Below are positions 27,390-37,328 of a stretch of DNA of 64,000 bases, piece after piece; the stretch's first letter is position 1, and each line of letters opens with the position of its first letter. The notes below the pieces were generated by a model. That model was not told where the DNA came from. It saw only the letters and a program-made list of their open reading frames with translations, and did no database searches. The position numbers and the translations under genes were made by a program. The DNA is from Leptolyngbya sp. SIOISBB (GTDB lineage: Bacteria > Cyanobacteriota > Cyanobacteriia > Phormidesmidales > Phormidesmidaceae), in NCBI GenBank assembly GCA_010671905.1, contig JAAHII010000001.1:3782001-3846000 (forward strand). Direction: 5' to 3'.

Positions 27390-27527
27390 GCTCAGGTGAG
27401 GCGTTGGGTAGCATCAGCATCAACTTGGGCAGAGCGATCAAGGCTACAAACCCTTGCCAGCCAGTACAGTCCCCATCATTCGTCAAGATTGATGATAATG
27501 TGGTCAATCCCTCAGACGGAGTGCCCC

Positions 27528-28052
27528 ATGAAGCAACTGGAACGGATTTTTGAAACCATCATTTGGAATTTTCGTTTCTTTGTCGTGGTGCCCGTCATTT
27601 TTGGGTTGCTGAGCGCCGTTCAGTTTTTCATTATTGGCACTTTGGATATTTGGGCGGGCTTTCGCCTCCGGTTCGATATTAATGATCCAGAAGGAGAAAC
27701 GACCACCCGCATTATCTCTTATGTCATTGGCGGCATTGATTACTACCTGATTGGCATTGTGCTGCTGATTTTTAGCTTTGGCGTGTATGAACTGTTCATC
27801 TCAAAAATTGAAGTCCGGTTTCAATATCCTGAACTCAATATTTTGCAGAGTGAGTCTCTCGAAGAACTCAAACGAAAACTCGTCCAGGTGATCGTCGTGG
27901 CTCTGATTGTGAGCTTATTCAAGCAGGCCTTGAACCTGCAGGTGACGCAGCCGCTGGACTTGATTTACATCGCGTTGTCAATATTGCTGATTTCGGTCAG
28001 TAGTTATTTTTTACAACTGCAGCAAACCACAGTTAAAAAGCTTGATCCTTAG
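27528..28052 (+). CDS. YqhA family (UPF0114) membrane protein
   Basis: 174 residues from MKQLERIFETIIWNFRFF, with three or four hydrophobic spans: VVPVIFGLLSAVQFFIIG, IDYYLIGIVLLIFSFGVYEL (the UPF0114 signature region), VIVVALIVSLFKQAL and LIYIALSILLISVSSYFLQ. Inner-membrane protein of unknown function. The reading frame is open upstream to 27396, but only the Met at 27528 begins a family-like N-terminus. It lies 138 bp after the TPR gene on the same strand and may be the membrane arm of that cassette. Confidence 0.8.
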   Translation: MKQLERIFETIIWNFRFFVVVPVIFGLLSAVQFFIIGTLDIWAGFRLRFDINDPEGETTTRIISYVIGGIDYYLIGIVLLIFSFGVYELFISKIEVRFQYPELNILQSESLEELKRKLVQVIVVALIVSLFKQALNLQVTQPLDLIYIALSILLISVSSYFLQLQQTTVKKLDP

Positions 28053-28378
28053 CGTAACTTCAGGACATCCCTAATCTCATAGTGAAATAGCAGCGTGTCT
28101 GTTCTACGCGCTAGCACCTGGCTGATCTAGTATAGCGTGGCGGCAATCATGACATCCTTGCAGTTTCTAGCCCCCTTGCTCCCCTCTCCCCTGCTCCTTG
28201 TAATGGTTGGTATGCGAACTGACGCCGTCGAGTACGAGGGCGTGTTTGAGGTCACTGTAAGAACTGTCTGCCCCGCGATCGCACCCTACTCACGCTCGCT
28301 ATCGTAGAAGAGACAGTCGAGATCAATGATTAGATCCATCACTTACCCCGTGATGTCGTTGCAATACAGGCCAGTATT
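28053..28378. other. Intergenic region
   Basis: About 325 bp between the YqhA and TonB-like genes. On the minus strand 28200-28265 a short open stretch reads SDLKHALVLDGVSSH, possibly the relic of a gene, but too short to name. No RNA or terminator recognised. Confidence 0.3.
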
Positions 28379-29218
28379 GTGGAACAGCTTGGTGAGCAAA
28401 ATCAAATCAAGACTCGCAAGCGATCGCGATCGGGCCTGTTTATCGGGCTGATTGCCTTCTCTGTGCTGGCTCATGGTGTGTTGCTAGGTCTGCCCTGGCC
28501 GGAGGTCGAGTTCAACCCAGAGGTCGCAGATCCCGTGCTGGAAGACACCTCTGAGTCAGCGATCGAGGTGGCGATTTTGCCCGCTGGCACCGTGCAGCGA
28601 TCGGATGAGGGGGAGCCAACCTCAACGGAACCCGCGTCTGAGTCAGCGGAGTCGGTCGTGGCGCGATCGCCGCAACCAGCTTCTCCCCAGTCAGCGCCGC
28701 CCCCACCTCCCGACCCTGACCAGATACCACCGACGCCGCTGCCGACTCCCGAGCCGCCCACTGATCCAACTGATGAATTGCCCCCGGAATCTGGCTCCTC
28801 TGGACTCTCGGATCCTGATCCCGTGACCCCTCCAACTTTGGAAGAGCGGCTACAAGATGTGGCTGCCTATCAACACGACGGTACGAAGAATCTGGGTTCA
28901 GGTGTGATCACGGAAGTAGCGAATTGGGCCGTTGCCGGACAAACTTATCCTGCCAAAGCTGACACGCTAGAACTGCCCTACGAATTGGGAGACACTTGCT
29001 TGGATAATGCACCTCTACGCGGCACCTTGATGGTGGTGGTGGATGAGGTCGGCAACTTCATGCGGGGGCCAGAGGTGATTAGTTCCACCGGGTACGACGT
29101 GTTAGATGACTATGCTGAGGATTTCGTTCGTACCGGCAAATACCGCCTGCCAGATGACGGCGGACCAAAGGCATATTCCGTTGATATTGAAGTGTTGTAT
29201 CCTGATACGTGCCCTTAG
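28379..29218 (+). CDS. TonB-like energy transducer/proline-rich membrane protein
   Basis: 279 residues with the layout of TonB-type proteins: a short basic cytoplasmic start, one membrane helix (FIGLIAFSVLAHGVLLGLPW, about residues 21-40), a long Pro/Glu/Ser-rich stretch (PPPPPDPDQIPPTPLPTPEP) able to span the periplasm, and a compact C-terminal domain (LRGTLMVVVDEVGNFMRGPEV...VDIEVLYPDTC) like a TonB C-domain. The two Cys residues in the C-terminal domain could form a disulfide. No exbB/exbD or receptor gene is adjacent, so assignment is by architecture. The start codon is GTG. Confidence 0.65.
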   Translation: MEQLGEQNQIKTRKRSRSGLFIGLIAFSVLAHGVLLGLPWPEVEFNPEVADPVLEDTSESAIEVAILPAGTVQRSDEGEPTSTEPASESAESVVARSPQPASPQSAPPPPPDPDQIPPTPLPTPEPPTDPTDELPPESGSSGLSDPDPVTPPTLEERLQDVAAYQHDGTKNLGSGVITEVANWAVAGQTYPAKADTLELPYELGDTCLDNAPLRGTLMVVVDEVGNFMRGPEVISSTGYDVLDDYAEDFVRTGKYRLPDDGGPKAYSVDIEVLYPDTCP

Positions 29219-29595
29219 ACTTAACGCTGTTATGACTGCTGGGATGAGGCATTCCCTAGTGCAGTTGTAGTTTGGCGTCAGCGACTGGTTCTGAGCGATC
29301 ACCCTGATTTAACTTGGGCACCTTAGTCTGCGATTGACTTAACCGAGAATCCGTTAAAGACGCTAAATCGCTGCTATACCTCCATCGGTTTTGAGAGCCT
29401 CATGAATGAAAGGGTCTCAGGGGGCGAGCTTCCTCTCATTATTACTAGATCTGGTATCTGATCATCTGGTATCTGATCAATTGACGAATCGACTGTGAGC
29501 AACCACCGAGCGTCATCATGTGCGGCTCAGGTTTGCCGTCTGATCAATTTTTGAGATCGCGCTTAACTCATCGTCCCCCTAACCGCTCTTTGATA
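29219..29595. other. Intergenic region with a 15-bp tandem duplication
   Basis: About 375 bp before the D-lactate dehydrogenase start. Bases 29449-29463 and 29464-29478 are an exact head-to-tail copy of ATCTGGTATCTGATC, each containing TGATC half-sites. It lies about 120 bp before the start codon and could be a regulator-binding pair or slippage product. No gene is seen. Confidence 0.4.
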
Positions 29596-30594
29596 ATGAA
29601 AATTGCCTTTTTCAGCACTAAGCCTTACGACCAAGCTTCTTTCCAGGCCGCGAATGCAGCTCATGGCCACGAGTTCGTCTTTTTTGAGCCGCGGTTGACC
29701 CGCAAAACTGTGGCCCTGGCGGAAAACTTTCCAGTCGTCTGTGTGTTCATTAATGATGAGCTGAATGCCGAGACGTTGCGAGCGATCGCCCATACCGGTA
29801 CCAAGGTCATTGCCCTGCGCTGTGCTGGGTTTAACAACGTCGATCTCAAAACCGCTGACGAACTCGGGTTCACTGTTGTTCGCGTTCCGGCCTACTCGCC
29901 CTATGCGGTGGCAGAACATGCCGTGGGCTTGATTCTCACGCTCAATCGCAAGTTGTATCGTGCCTACAACCGAGTCCGCGACGATAATTTTGAGCTGAAT
30001 GGCCTGCTCGGGTTCGATATTCACGGCAAAACTGTGGGTGTGGTTGGTACCGGCAAAATCGGCGTGTGCTTTGCCAAGATTATTCAAGGGTTTGGGGCCA
30101 AGCTGCTGGCCTATGACGTTTACGAAAATCCTGACTGTCTTGAACTGGGGGCTGCCTATGTGCCCTTAGATGCACTCCTCGCGCAGTCGGATATCATTTC
30201 ACTCCACTGTCCATTGCTGCCCGCGACTTACCACTTGATTGACGCGAACTCACTGCACAGCGTGAAGCCCGGTGCCATGTTGGTCAATACCAGCCGAGGC
30301 GGCTTGGTGGATACTCGCGCGGTGATTGATGCTCTAAAAAGTGGGCAACTCGGTTACTTCGGCGCTGATGTTTATGAAGAAGAGGAAGCGCTATTTTTCC
30401 AAGACCATTCCGATCGCATCATTCAAGATGAGACGTTCCAACTGTTACAGTCCTTCCCCAATGTCGTGATTACGGCACACCAAGCTTTCTTTACCCGAGA
30501 GGCGCTAACCAATATTGCCGAAACCACACTCTCCAACATTGCTGATATCGCTGCCGGGCGCTCTTGTCCTAATACTCTCAAGTCTCAGGATTAA
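29596..30594 (+). CDS. D-lactate dehydrogenase-type 2-hydroxyacid dehydrogenase
   Basis: 332 residues from [20 protein letters not shown], the typical start of bacterial fermentative D-LDH (LdhA/Ddh). NAD-binding Rossmann motif [16 protein letters not shown]; catalytic Arg in [11 protein letters not shown], Glu in GADVYEEEE and His in TAHQAFFT are present. The reaction is pyruvate + NADH to D-lactate. The frame is open 26 codons upstream, but ATG 29596 begins the family N-terminus. It heads a one-direction group of glycolytic and fermentative genes, although 1.1 kb separates it from the phosphoketolase. Confidence 0.9.
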   Translation: MKIAFFSTKPYDQASFQAANAAHGHEFVFFEPRLTRKTVALAENFPVVCVFINDELNAETLRAIAHTGTKVIALRCAGFNNVDLKTADELGFTVVRVPAYSPYAVAEHAVGLILTLNRKLYRAYNRVRDDNFELNGLLGFDIHGKTVGVVGTGKIGVCFAKIIQGFGAKLLAYDVYENPDCLELGAAYVPLDALLAQSDIISLHCPLLPATYHLIDANSLHSVKPGAMLVNTSRGGLVDTRAVIDALKSGQLGYFGADVYEEEEALFFQDHSDRIIQDETFQLLQSFPNVVITAHQAFFTREALTNIAETTLSNIADIAAGRSCPNTLKSQD

Positions 30595-30810
30595 AGATAA
30601 GTCTGAGCACTTGAAGGTTTGACGTGACTAGGGCGTAGTTGTAGAGGGCGATCGGCATGCGCTTGGTGGAGTGAGGAGGAAACCGATTTCATCGCTTGGC
30701 CAACTCTAGTCGGTGATAACGATTGCTTGATGTCCTGGGTGCATTGGGGCGATCGGGCACACTCCAACATCTGTATCGAGTCAATACGATTTGCAGGATG
30801 AGTCACTATC

Positions 30811-30890
30811 GCAAGCCGCAGTTTGATTAGCTCGCCCTGGATTGTTGAAACCGCTTTCTGGCAGGCATTTCCATGCCACATTCTTACGGC
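30811..30890 (+). repeat. Dispersed ~100-nt repeat, copy C (partial)
   Basis: Starts GCAAGCCGCAGTTTGATTAG and continues GAAACCGCTTTCTGGCAGGC, differing from copy B by one base over the latter 20. The terminal part shared by A and B is degraded or absent. Confidence 0.55.
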
Positions 30891-31301
30891 AATCTCAATT
30901 TGGTGAGTGCAACTTTCGGTGTCACCTTGATCCCTAACGACTCATGCTGATGAAGCAACAGTTCGCGTTTGAACCCGTCATGATCATCCAAACACTGCCG
31001 GATAAAAATTCCCTAGTGACTTTTGCGCCGACAGCTTTGTCTAGGTTGAACTGGGCATGATTAAAGGTTTTCTTTATAAAATATTTGGTCAGTATGATTG
31101 GCAATTGTTAGTCTGTCTAGACGGTTGAATAGAAGTTGTGTGTCGCGCACTTAAGCTGTGTCATTTAAAATCGATCGATGGATAGAAATTGGCTGACCAA
31201 TTGAGACAATCCTGATTAAATTTCTTAGGAAATCCTGATTGCTACAATCAGTACTGCGTCTTTTGAAAACGAATTAAAAACTATGCAATGTGTAGCTTCG
31301 G

Positions 31302-31480
31302 TCACGGTCAGCGCCTTGGTATAAGACGCCGTGAGGGCGCTAAAACAATGACGGTATTTTGCTTAAGCGGCTCTCTAAGGACTCCTGTCCACATTAGCGA
31401 CTTAAGAAGTCGTCAGGCCACATGAGGTAATTGTTGGTGGCCATATCCCACTAGGCAGCCTTGGATATGCCTCTTTTTTA
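31302..31480 (+). ncRNA. Structured leader or small RNA with terminator/antiterminator layout
   Basis: Two overlapping 6-bp helices are possible at the 5' side: TCACGG (31302-31307) with CCGTGA (31329-31334), and AGCGCC (31310-31315) with GGCGCT (31336-31341). Each has one strand inside the other, so they form a pseudoknot or compete. At the 3' side GGCCA (31416-31420) can pair with TGGCC (31438-31442). The overlapping GGCCATATCC (31439-31448) can instead pair with GGATATGCC (31463-31471), followed by six Ts. This mutually exclusive pairing is the layout of a transcription attenuator or riboswitch. No known class was recognised; a free-standing small RNA is equally possible. Confidence 0.35.
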
Positions 31481-31633
31481 ACAAAAGATTAATCTTTGCA
31501 GTTGTCAAAAATTGATGTAACTATTACGTCTAAATAAGTCTTTAGAACTTTGTTGCCCTACAGGTTCCAAGCAGTCCCGGTTGAAGTGTGACGCTCATAA
31601 CCAAAACTTAAATCCATCGGTCTACTGTCTTAA

Positions 31634-31662
31634 TTGACGAAAAGCGATGCGGTAGCACATAA
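31634..31662 (+). promoter_or_regulatory. Candidate promoter of the phosphoketolase gene
   Basis: TTGACG (31634-31639) and ACATAA (31657-31662) are separated by 17 bp, predicting a start near 31669 and a leader of about 35 nt. If used, transcription would begin downstream of the attenuator-like RNA. Confidence 0.35.
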
Positions 31663-31703
31663 CGGTCTCCTTTAAATTGCAGAACACATTTGGAGTTAGC
31701 AAA

Positions 31704-34121
31704 ATGGTCATGGCCTCTCCCCCTCAAACGAAGCCCCTTTCTGACGAAGAATTACGGAAGCTTGATGCCTACTGGCGCGCCTGCCACTATTTAGCGGTAG
31801 GGATGATTTACCTGCGTGACAATCCCCTCTTGAAAGAGCCTCTTAAGCCGGAGCATGTCAAGCACCGGTTGCTGGGGCATTGGGGCGCATCGCCAGCGCT
31901 GAGCTTCACGTACCTGCACTGCAACCGCCTCATCAAGCAGTACGACCTCGATATGATCTTTATGGCTGGGCCTGGTCACGGTGCGCCGGGTGTCTTAGGG
32001 CCGGTGTATCTAGAGGGGACTTACTCCGAGATTTATCCCGACAAGAGCATGGATGAACTCGGTATGCAGAAGTTCTTCAAACAGTTCTCCTTTCCTGGCC
32101 ATATCGGTAGCCACGTGACGCCAGAGACGCCGGGCTCGATTCACGAGGGTGGAGAGTTGGGGTACAGCCTGTCTCATGCCTATGGCAGCATTCTCGATAA
32201 TCCGGATCTGATCACCTGTTGTGTGGTCGGCGATGGGGAAGCGGAAACCGGGCCGCTCGCTACTGCTTGGCACTCGAATAAGTTCATCAATCCCATTCGG
32301 GACGGTGCGGTACTGCCCGTGCTGAATTTGAACGGTTATAAAATCGCTAACCCCACGATTTTGGCTCGCATTTCTCAAGAAGAGCTAGAGGCGCTGTTCC
32401 GGGGCTATGGCTATACGCCTTATTTTGTCGAGGGCAGTGATCCCGCTGAGATGCATCAAAAAATGGCAGCCACCATGGAGATGTGTGTCAACGAAATTCG
32501 CGGTATCCAGCAAGAGTGTCGCAACAGCGGTAATCCGGTGCGGCCTCGCTGGCCCATGATTATTTTGCGCACTCCTAAGGGCTGGACCGGGCCTCAGGAA
32601 GTTGATGGTCATAAGGTCGAAGGCTTCTGGCGGGCGCACCAGGTCCCCATGGGCGGCATGCACAGCAACCCTGAGCATCTGCAGCGTCTAGAAGCGTGGA
32701 TGAAGAGCTATCGGCCGGAAGAATTCTTTGATGAGAACGGTACCCTGATCCCGGAACTACGAGAGCTCGCGCCTGTGGGTAATCGCCGCATGAGTGCCAA
32801 TCCTCAGGCGAATGGTGGCTTGCTGCGGCGCGAGCTGATGATGCCTGACTTTCGGCAGTATGCCATTGAGATTCCAGAGCACGGCACGGTGGAATTTGAG
32901 AATACCAAGGTGCTCGGCTTTTTGATGCGCGACATCATGCGCGATAACCCTCACAACTTCCGGCTGATGGGGCCTGATGAGACGGCCTCGAATCGTCTCC
33001 AAGCGGTGTACGAAGTCACGAAGAAAGCTTGGATGGCTGACTTCTACGAAGAGGACTTGGACGGGAGTGAATTGTCGCCCGATGGCCGGGTGATGGAGAT
33101 TTTGTCGGAGCATACGCTGCAAGGCTGGTTGGAAGGCTATCTACTCACCGGTCGTCACGGCCTGTTCCACACTTACGAGGCGTTTGCCCATGTCGTGGAT
33201 TCCATGTTTAATCAGCATGCGAAGTGGTTGGATATCTGCAAAAATCACGTGCCTTGGCGGCGTTCCGTCTCTTCCCTGAATATTCTGCTGTCATCGTTGG
33301 TGTGGCGCCAGGATCACAACGGCTTTAGCCACCAAGATCCAGGCTATGTCGATTTGGTGACGAATAAGAGTCCGGATGTGGTGCGGCTCTATTTCCCCCC
33401 GGATGCTAACTGTTTGCTGTCAGTTGCCGATCACTGTTTCCGCAGTGTGGACTATATCAATGTCATCGTGTCGGATAAGCAGAAGCACCTGCAATTCCTG
33501 CCGATGGATGAAGCGGTGCAGCATTGTACGAAGGGCGTTGGTATTTGGGATTGGGCGAGCAATGACGACTGTGGCACCGAGCCTGATATTCCTGATGTGG
33601 TGATGGCTTCCTGTGGCGACATTCCCACGATGGAATCGTTGGCTGCCACGGCAATTTTGCGAGAAGAGTTCCCGTATCTCAAGATGCGTTTTGTCAACGT
33701 CGTGGATCTGTTCAAGCTGGTGTCCGAAGGGGAGCACCCCCATGGCATGAATGATTGGGATTTCAACTCGCTCTTTACGACGGATAAGCCAGTGATCTTT
33801 AACTTCCATGGCTATCCCTGGCTGATTCATAAGCTGGTCTATCGGCGTGCCAATCAAGAGCGCATTCATGTGCGGGGCTATAAGGAGGAAGGTAATATCA
33901 ACACTCCCTTAGAGCTGGCGATTCGGAACCAGATTGATCGCTTCAACCTGGTGATTGACGTGATTGATCGGGTGCCTAAGCTGGGCTCCGCTGCGGCCCA
34001 CGTCAAAGAGCGGATGAAGAACAAGATCATTGAGTGTTTGAACTATGCCTTTGAGGAGGGTAAGGACATTGATGAGGTGGTGAACTGGACTTGGCCTTAC
34101 CAGGACGGCGATGTCTGCTAG
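31704..34121 (+). CDS. xfp: Phosphoketolase
   Basis: 805 residues, full length for xylulose-5-phosphate/fructose-6-phosphate phosphoketolase. It is a ThDP enzyme that splits the ketose phosphate with Pi to acetyl-phosphate plus glyceraldehyde-3-P or erythrose-4-P. Seen: [37 protein letters not shown], the ThDP motif [30 protein letters not shown] and C-terminal [17 protein letters not shown] 31704 has GGAG at 31692-31695, spacing 8; the longer TTG-initiated frame lacks this. No acetate kinase gene is adjacent, so the fate of acetyl-P must be handled elsewhere. Confidence 0.96.
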   Translation: MVMASPPQTKPLSDEELRKLDAYWRACHYLAVGMIYLRDNPLLKEPLKPEHVKHRLLGHWGASPALSFTYLHCNRLIKQYDLDMIFMAGPGHGAPGVLGPVYLEGTYSEIYPDKSMDELGMQKFFKQFSFPGHIGSHVTPETPGSIHEGGELGYSLSHAYGSILDNPDLITCCVVGDGEAETGPLATAWHSNKFINPIRDGAVLPVLNLNGYKIANPTILARISQEELEALFRGYGYTPYFVEGSDPAEMHQKMAATMEMCVNEIRGIQQECRNSGNPVRPRWPMIILRTPKGWTGPQEVDGHKVEGFWRAHQVPMGGMHSNPEHLQRLEAWMKSYRPEEFFDENGTLIPELRELAPVGNRRMSANPQANGGLLRRELMMPDFRQYAIEIPEHGTVEFENTKVLGFLMRDIMRDNPHNFRLMGPDETASNRLQAVYEVTKKAWMADFYEEDLDGSELSPDGRVMEILSEHTLQGWLEGYLLTGRHGLFHTYEAFAHVVDSMFNQHAKWLDICKNHVPWRRSVSSLNILLSSLVWRQDHNGFSHQDPGYVDLVTNKSPDVVRLYFPPDANCLLSVADHCFRSVDYINVIVSDKQKHLQFLPMDEAVQHCTKGVGIWDWASNDDCGTEPDIPDVVMASCGDIPTMESLAATAILREEFPYLKMRFVNVVDLFKLVSEGEHPHGMNDWDFNSLFTTDKPVIFNFHGYPWLIHKLVYRRANQERIHVRGYKEEGNINTPLELAIRNQIDRFNLVIDVIDRVPKLGSAAAHVKERMKNKIIECLNYAFEEGKDIDEVVNWTWPYQDGDVC

Positions 34122-34152
34122 TCAGTTTGATTTGATCATGACCGGCCCATGG

Positions 34153-35538
<1,386 letters not shown>

Positions 35539-35549
35539 ACCCCATGCCG

Positions 35550-35583
35550 CCTGCCCCATTCTGCTATTGGAGGGGGCAGGTTT
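35550..35583 (+). terminator. Weak terminator/attenuator between eno and pgi
   Basis: CCTGCCCC (35550-35557) pairs with GGGGCAGG (35573-35580), 15-nt loop, followed by TTTA. The long loop and short tail make partial readthrough into pgi likely. Confidence 0.45.
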
Positions 35584-35628
35584 ACCCGACACCGACATCG
35601 CAGAGAGAATTGCTACTGAGGTTTGTCC

Positions 35629-37212
35629 ATGAATGCCATTGAACTTTGGCAGCGTTACGAAGCTTGGCTTTATTACCACGAAGGTCTAGACCTGTACGTC
35701 GATATCAGTCGTATGGGTTTTGATCAGGCTTTTGTCGATCGCTTGCAACCGAAATTTGAACAGGCTTTCATGGATATGGCCGCGTTGGAGGGGGGAGCGA
35801 TCGCCAATCCTGACGAAGGCCGCATGGTGGGTCACTACTGGCTGCGCGATCCCGACTTGGCACCGGGTGATTTGGGCCAAGCAGTGACGACGGTCCTTAA
35901 CGACATTGAAGCGTTTGTGCAGCAAGTTCATGCGGGCACTATCAAGCCTGCGGAAGCAGACAAATTCACCAACATTCTCTCGGTGGGTATCGGCGGGTCG
36001 GCGCTGGGGCCAGAGTTTGTCTCTGAGGCTCTTGCCCCCATCAACCCCATGATGGATATCTACTTCATGGACAACACCGATCCCGCCGGTCTCGATCTGG
36101 TGTTGGATCGACTCGGTCATGATCTCAAAAGTACCCTCGTGCTGATTACCAGCAAGTCTGGGGGCACCCCCGAAACCCGCAACGGCATGCTGGAAGTCAA
36201 GCACCGCTTTGAAGAATTGGGACTCGACTTTCCCTCTCACGCGGTGGCGATCACGATGATCGGCAGCAAAATGGACGAGCTAGAGCGCATGGAAGGCTGG
36301 CTCGCGGAATTTCCGATGTTTGACTGGGTGGGTGGCCGCACGTCGGAAATGTCGGCGGTCGGGCTGCTATCGGCCTCTTTGCTGGGCATTGATATCCGCT
36401 CCATGCTGCAAGGAGCGAAAGAAATGGATGCGGCGACGCGCATCCCCGAACTCAAAAATAATCCGGCCGCATTGCTCGCCTTGGCTTGGTATTACACCGG
36501 CAACGGCAAGGGCGAAAAAGACATGGTGGTGCTGCCCTACAAAGACAGCCTGCTGCTGTTTTCGCGGTACTTGCAGCAGTTAGTCATGGAATCCCTGGGC
36601 AAGGAAAAAGACCTCGACGGTCATGTCGTTCACCAAGGGATCGCGGTCTACGGCAACAAAGGCTCCACAGACCAACATGCTTACGTTCAGCAATTGCGCG
36701 AAGGGGTGCCGAATTTTTTTGCCACCTTTATTGAAGTACTGAAGGATCGCAGCGGTCCATCCATTGCAGTGGAACCCGAGGCGACGTCCGGCGACTTTCT
36801 CAATGGGTTTTTGCAGGGCACCCGCGCAGCGCTCTATGACAACCAACGCGAGTCCATCACCCTGACGATCAACGAAGTGACGCCAACGATGGTTGGTGCG
36901 CTGATTGCGCTGTACGAACGGGCGGTCGGCTTGTATGCCTCGTTGGTGAATATCAATGCTTACCACCAACCCGGTGTCGAAGCGGGGAAAAAGGCGGCGG
37001 CATCCATTATTGATTTGCAACGTCAAGTCCTGAGTGTAGTGAAAGCGGTTGATCAACCGCTGCCCTTGGTGACCGTGGCGGAAAAAGCGGGGGCGGCGGA
37101 CCAAGTTGAAGCCGTTTACAAAATTCTCCGACATCTTGCGGCAAACGATCGCGGCATTGTGCTCCAAGGCGATCGCCGTCAGCCTTCTCAACTGACTGTT
37201 CTTAGTCAATAG
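35629..37212 (+). CDS. pgi: Glucose-6-phosphate isomerase
   Basis: 527 residues from [20 protein letters not shown], the characteristic N-terminus of cyanobacterial Pgi. The enzyme converts glucose-6-P to fructose-6-P. Sugar-phosphate-binding motifs [13 protein letters not shown] and [14 protein letters not shown], and [12 protein letters not shown] and [17 protein letters not shown], are present. It sits between eno and glgP, linking glycogen breakdown to lower glycolysis. A TTG two codons upstream is in frame; ATG 35629 is preferred. Confidence 0.95.
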   Translation: MNAIELWQRYEAWLYYHEGLDLYVDISRMGFDQAFVDRLQPKFEQAFMDMAALEGGAIANPDEGRMVGHYWLRDPDLAPGDLGQAVTTVLNDIEAFVQQVHAGTIKPAEADKFTNILSVGIGGSALGPEFVSEALAPINPMMDIYFMDNTDPAGLDLVLDRLGHDLKSTLVLITSKSGGTPETRNGMLEVKHRFEELGLDFPSHAVAITMIGSKMDELERMEGWLAEFPMFDWVGGRTSEMSAVGLLSASLLGIDIRSMLQGAKEMDAATRIPELKNNPAALLALAWYYTGNGKGEKDMVVLPYKDSLLLFSRYLQQLVMESLGKEKDLDGHVVHQGIAVYGNKGSTDQHAYVQQLREGVPNFFATFIEVLKDRSGPSIAVEPEATSGDFLNGFLQGTRAALYDNQRESITLTINEVTPTMVGALIALYERAVGLYASLVNINAYHQPGVEAGKKAAASIIDLQRQVLSVVKAVDQPLPLVTVAEKAGAADQVEAVYKILRHLAANDRGIVLQGDRRQPSQLTVLSQ

Positions 37213-37328
37213 AACTGGCTCCAATCGTTCAAGTCTTAAATTTTGAACGCTGATTTCACGTCTCACTTAAAACCTGAGGCTTAATGCATATAACGACGTT
37301 GTTTGAATATTGCCGAGGAAATCACTCT

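Larger units (their letters stand above)
30595..31703. other. 1.1-kb non-coding region upstream of phosphoketolase
   Basis: No gene is recognisable. From left to right it holds dispersed repeat copy C (30811-30890), a 7-bp hairpin CTGATTG/CAATCAG (31235-31251), a structured RNA candidate ending in an intrinsic terminator (31302-31479) and a promoter candidate (31634-31662). The sequence from 31050 to 31290 is AT-rich compared with its surroundings. Confidence 0.5.

Noticed and set aside
28200-28265. Transposase relic on the minus strand
   Set aside because: About 20 codons only; no catalytic motif or inverted repeats found.
30591-30881. 96-codon minus-strand frame between D-LDH and phosphoketolase
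   Set aside because: Translation is not protein-like and it runs through dispersed repeat copy C.
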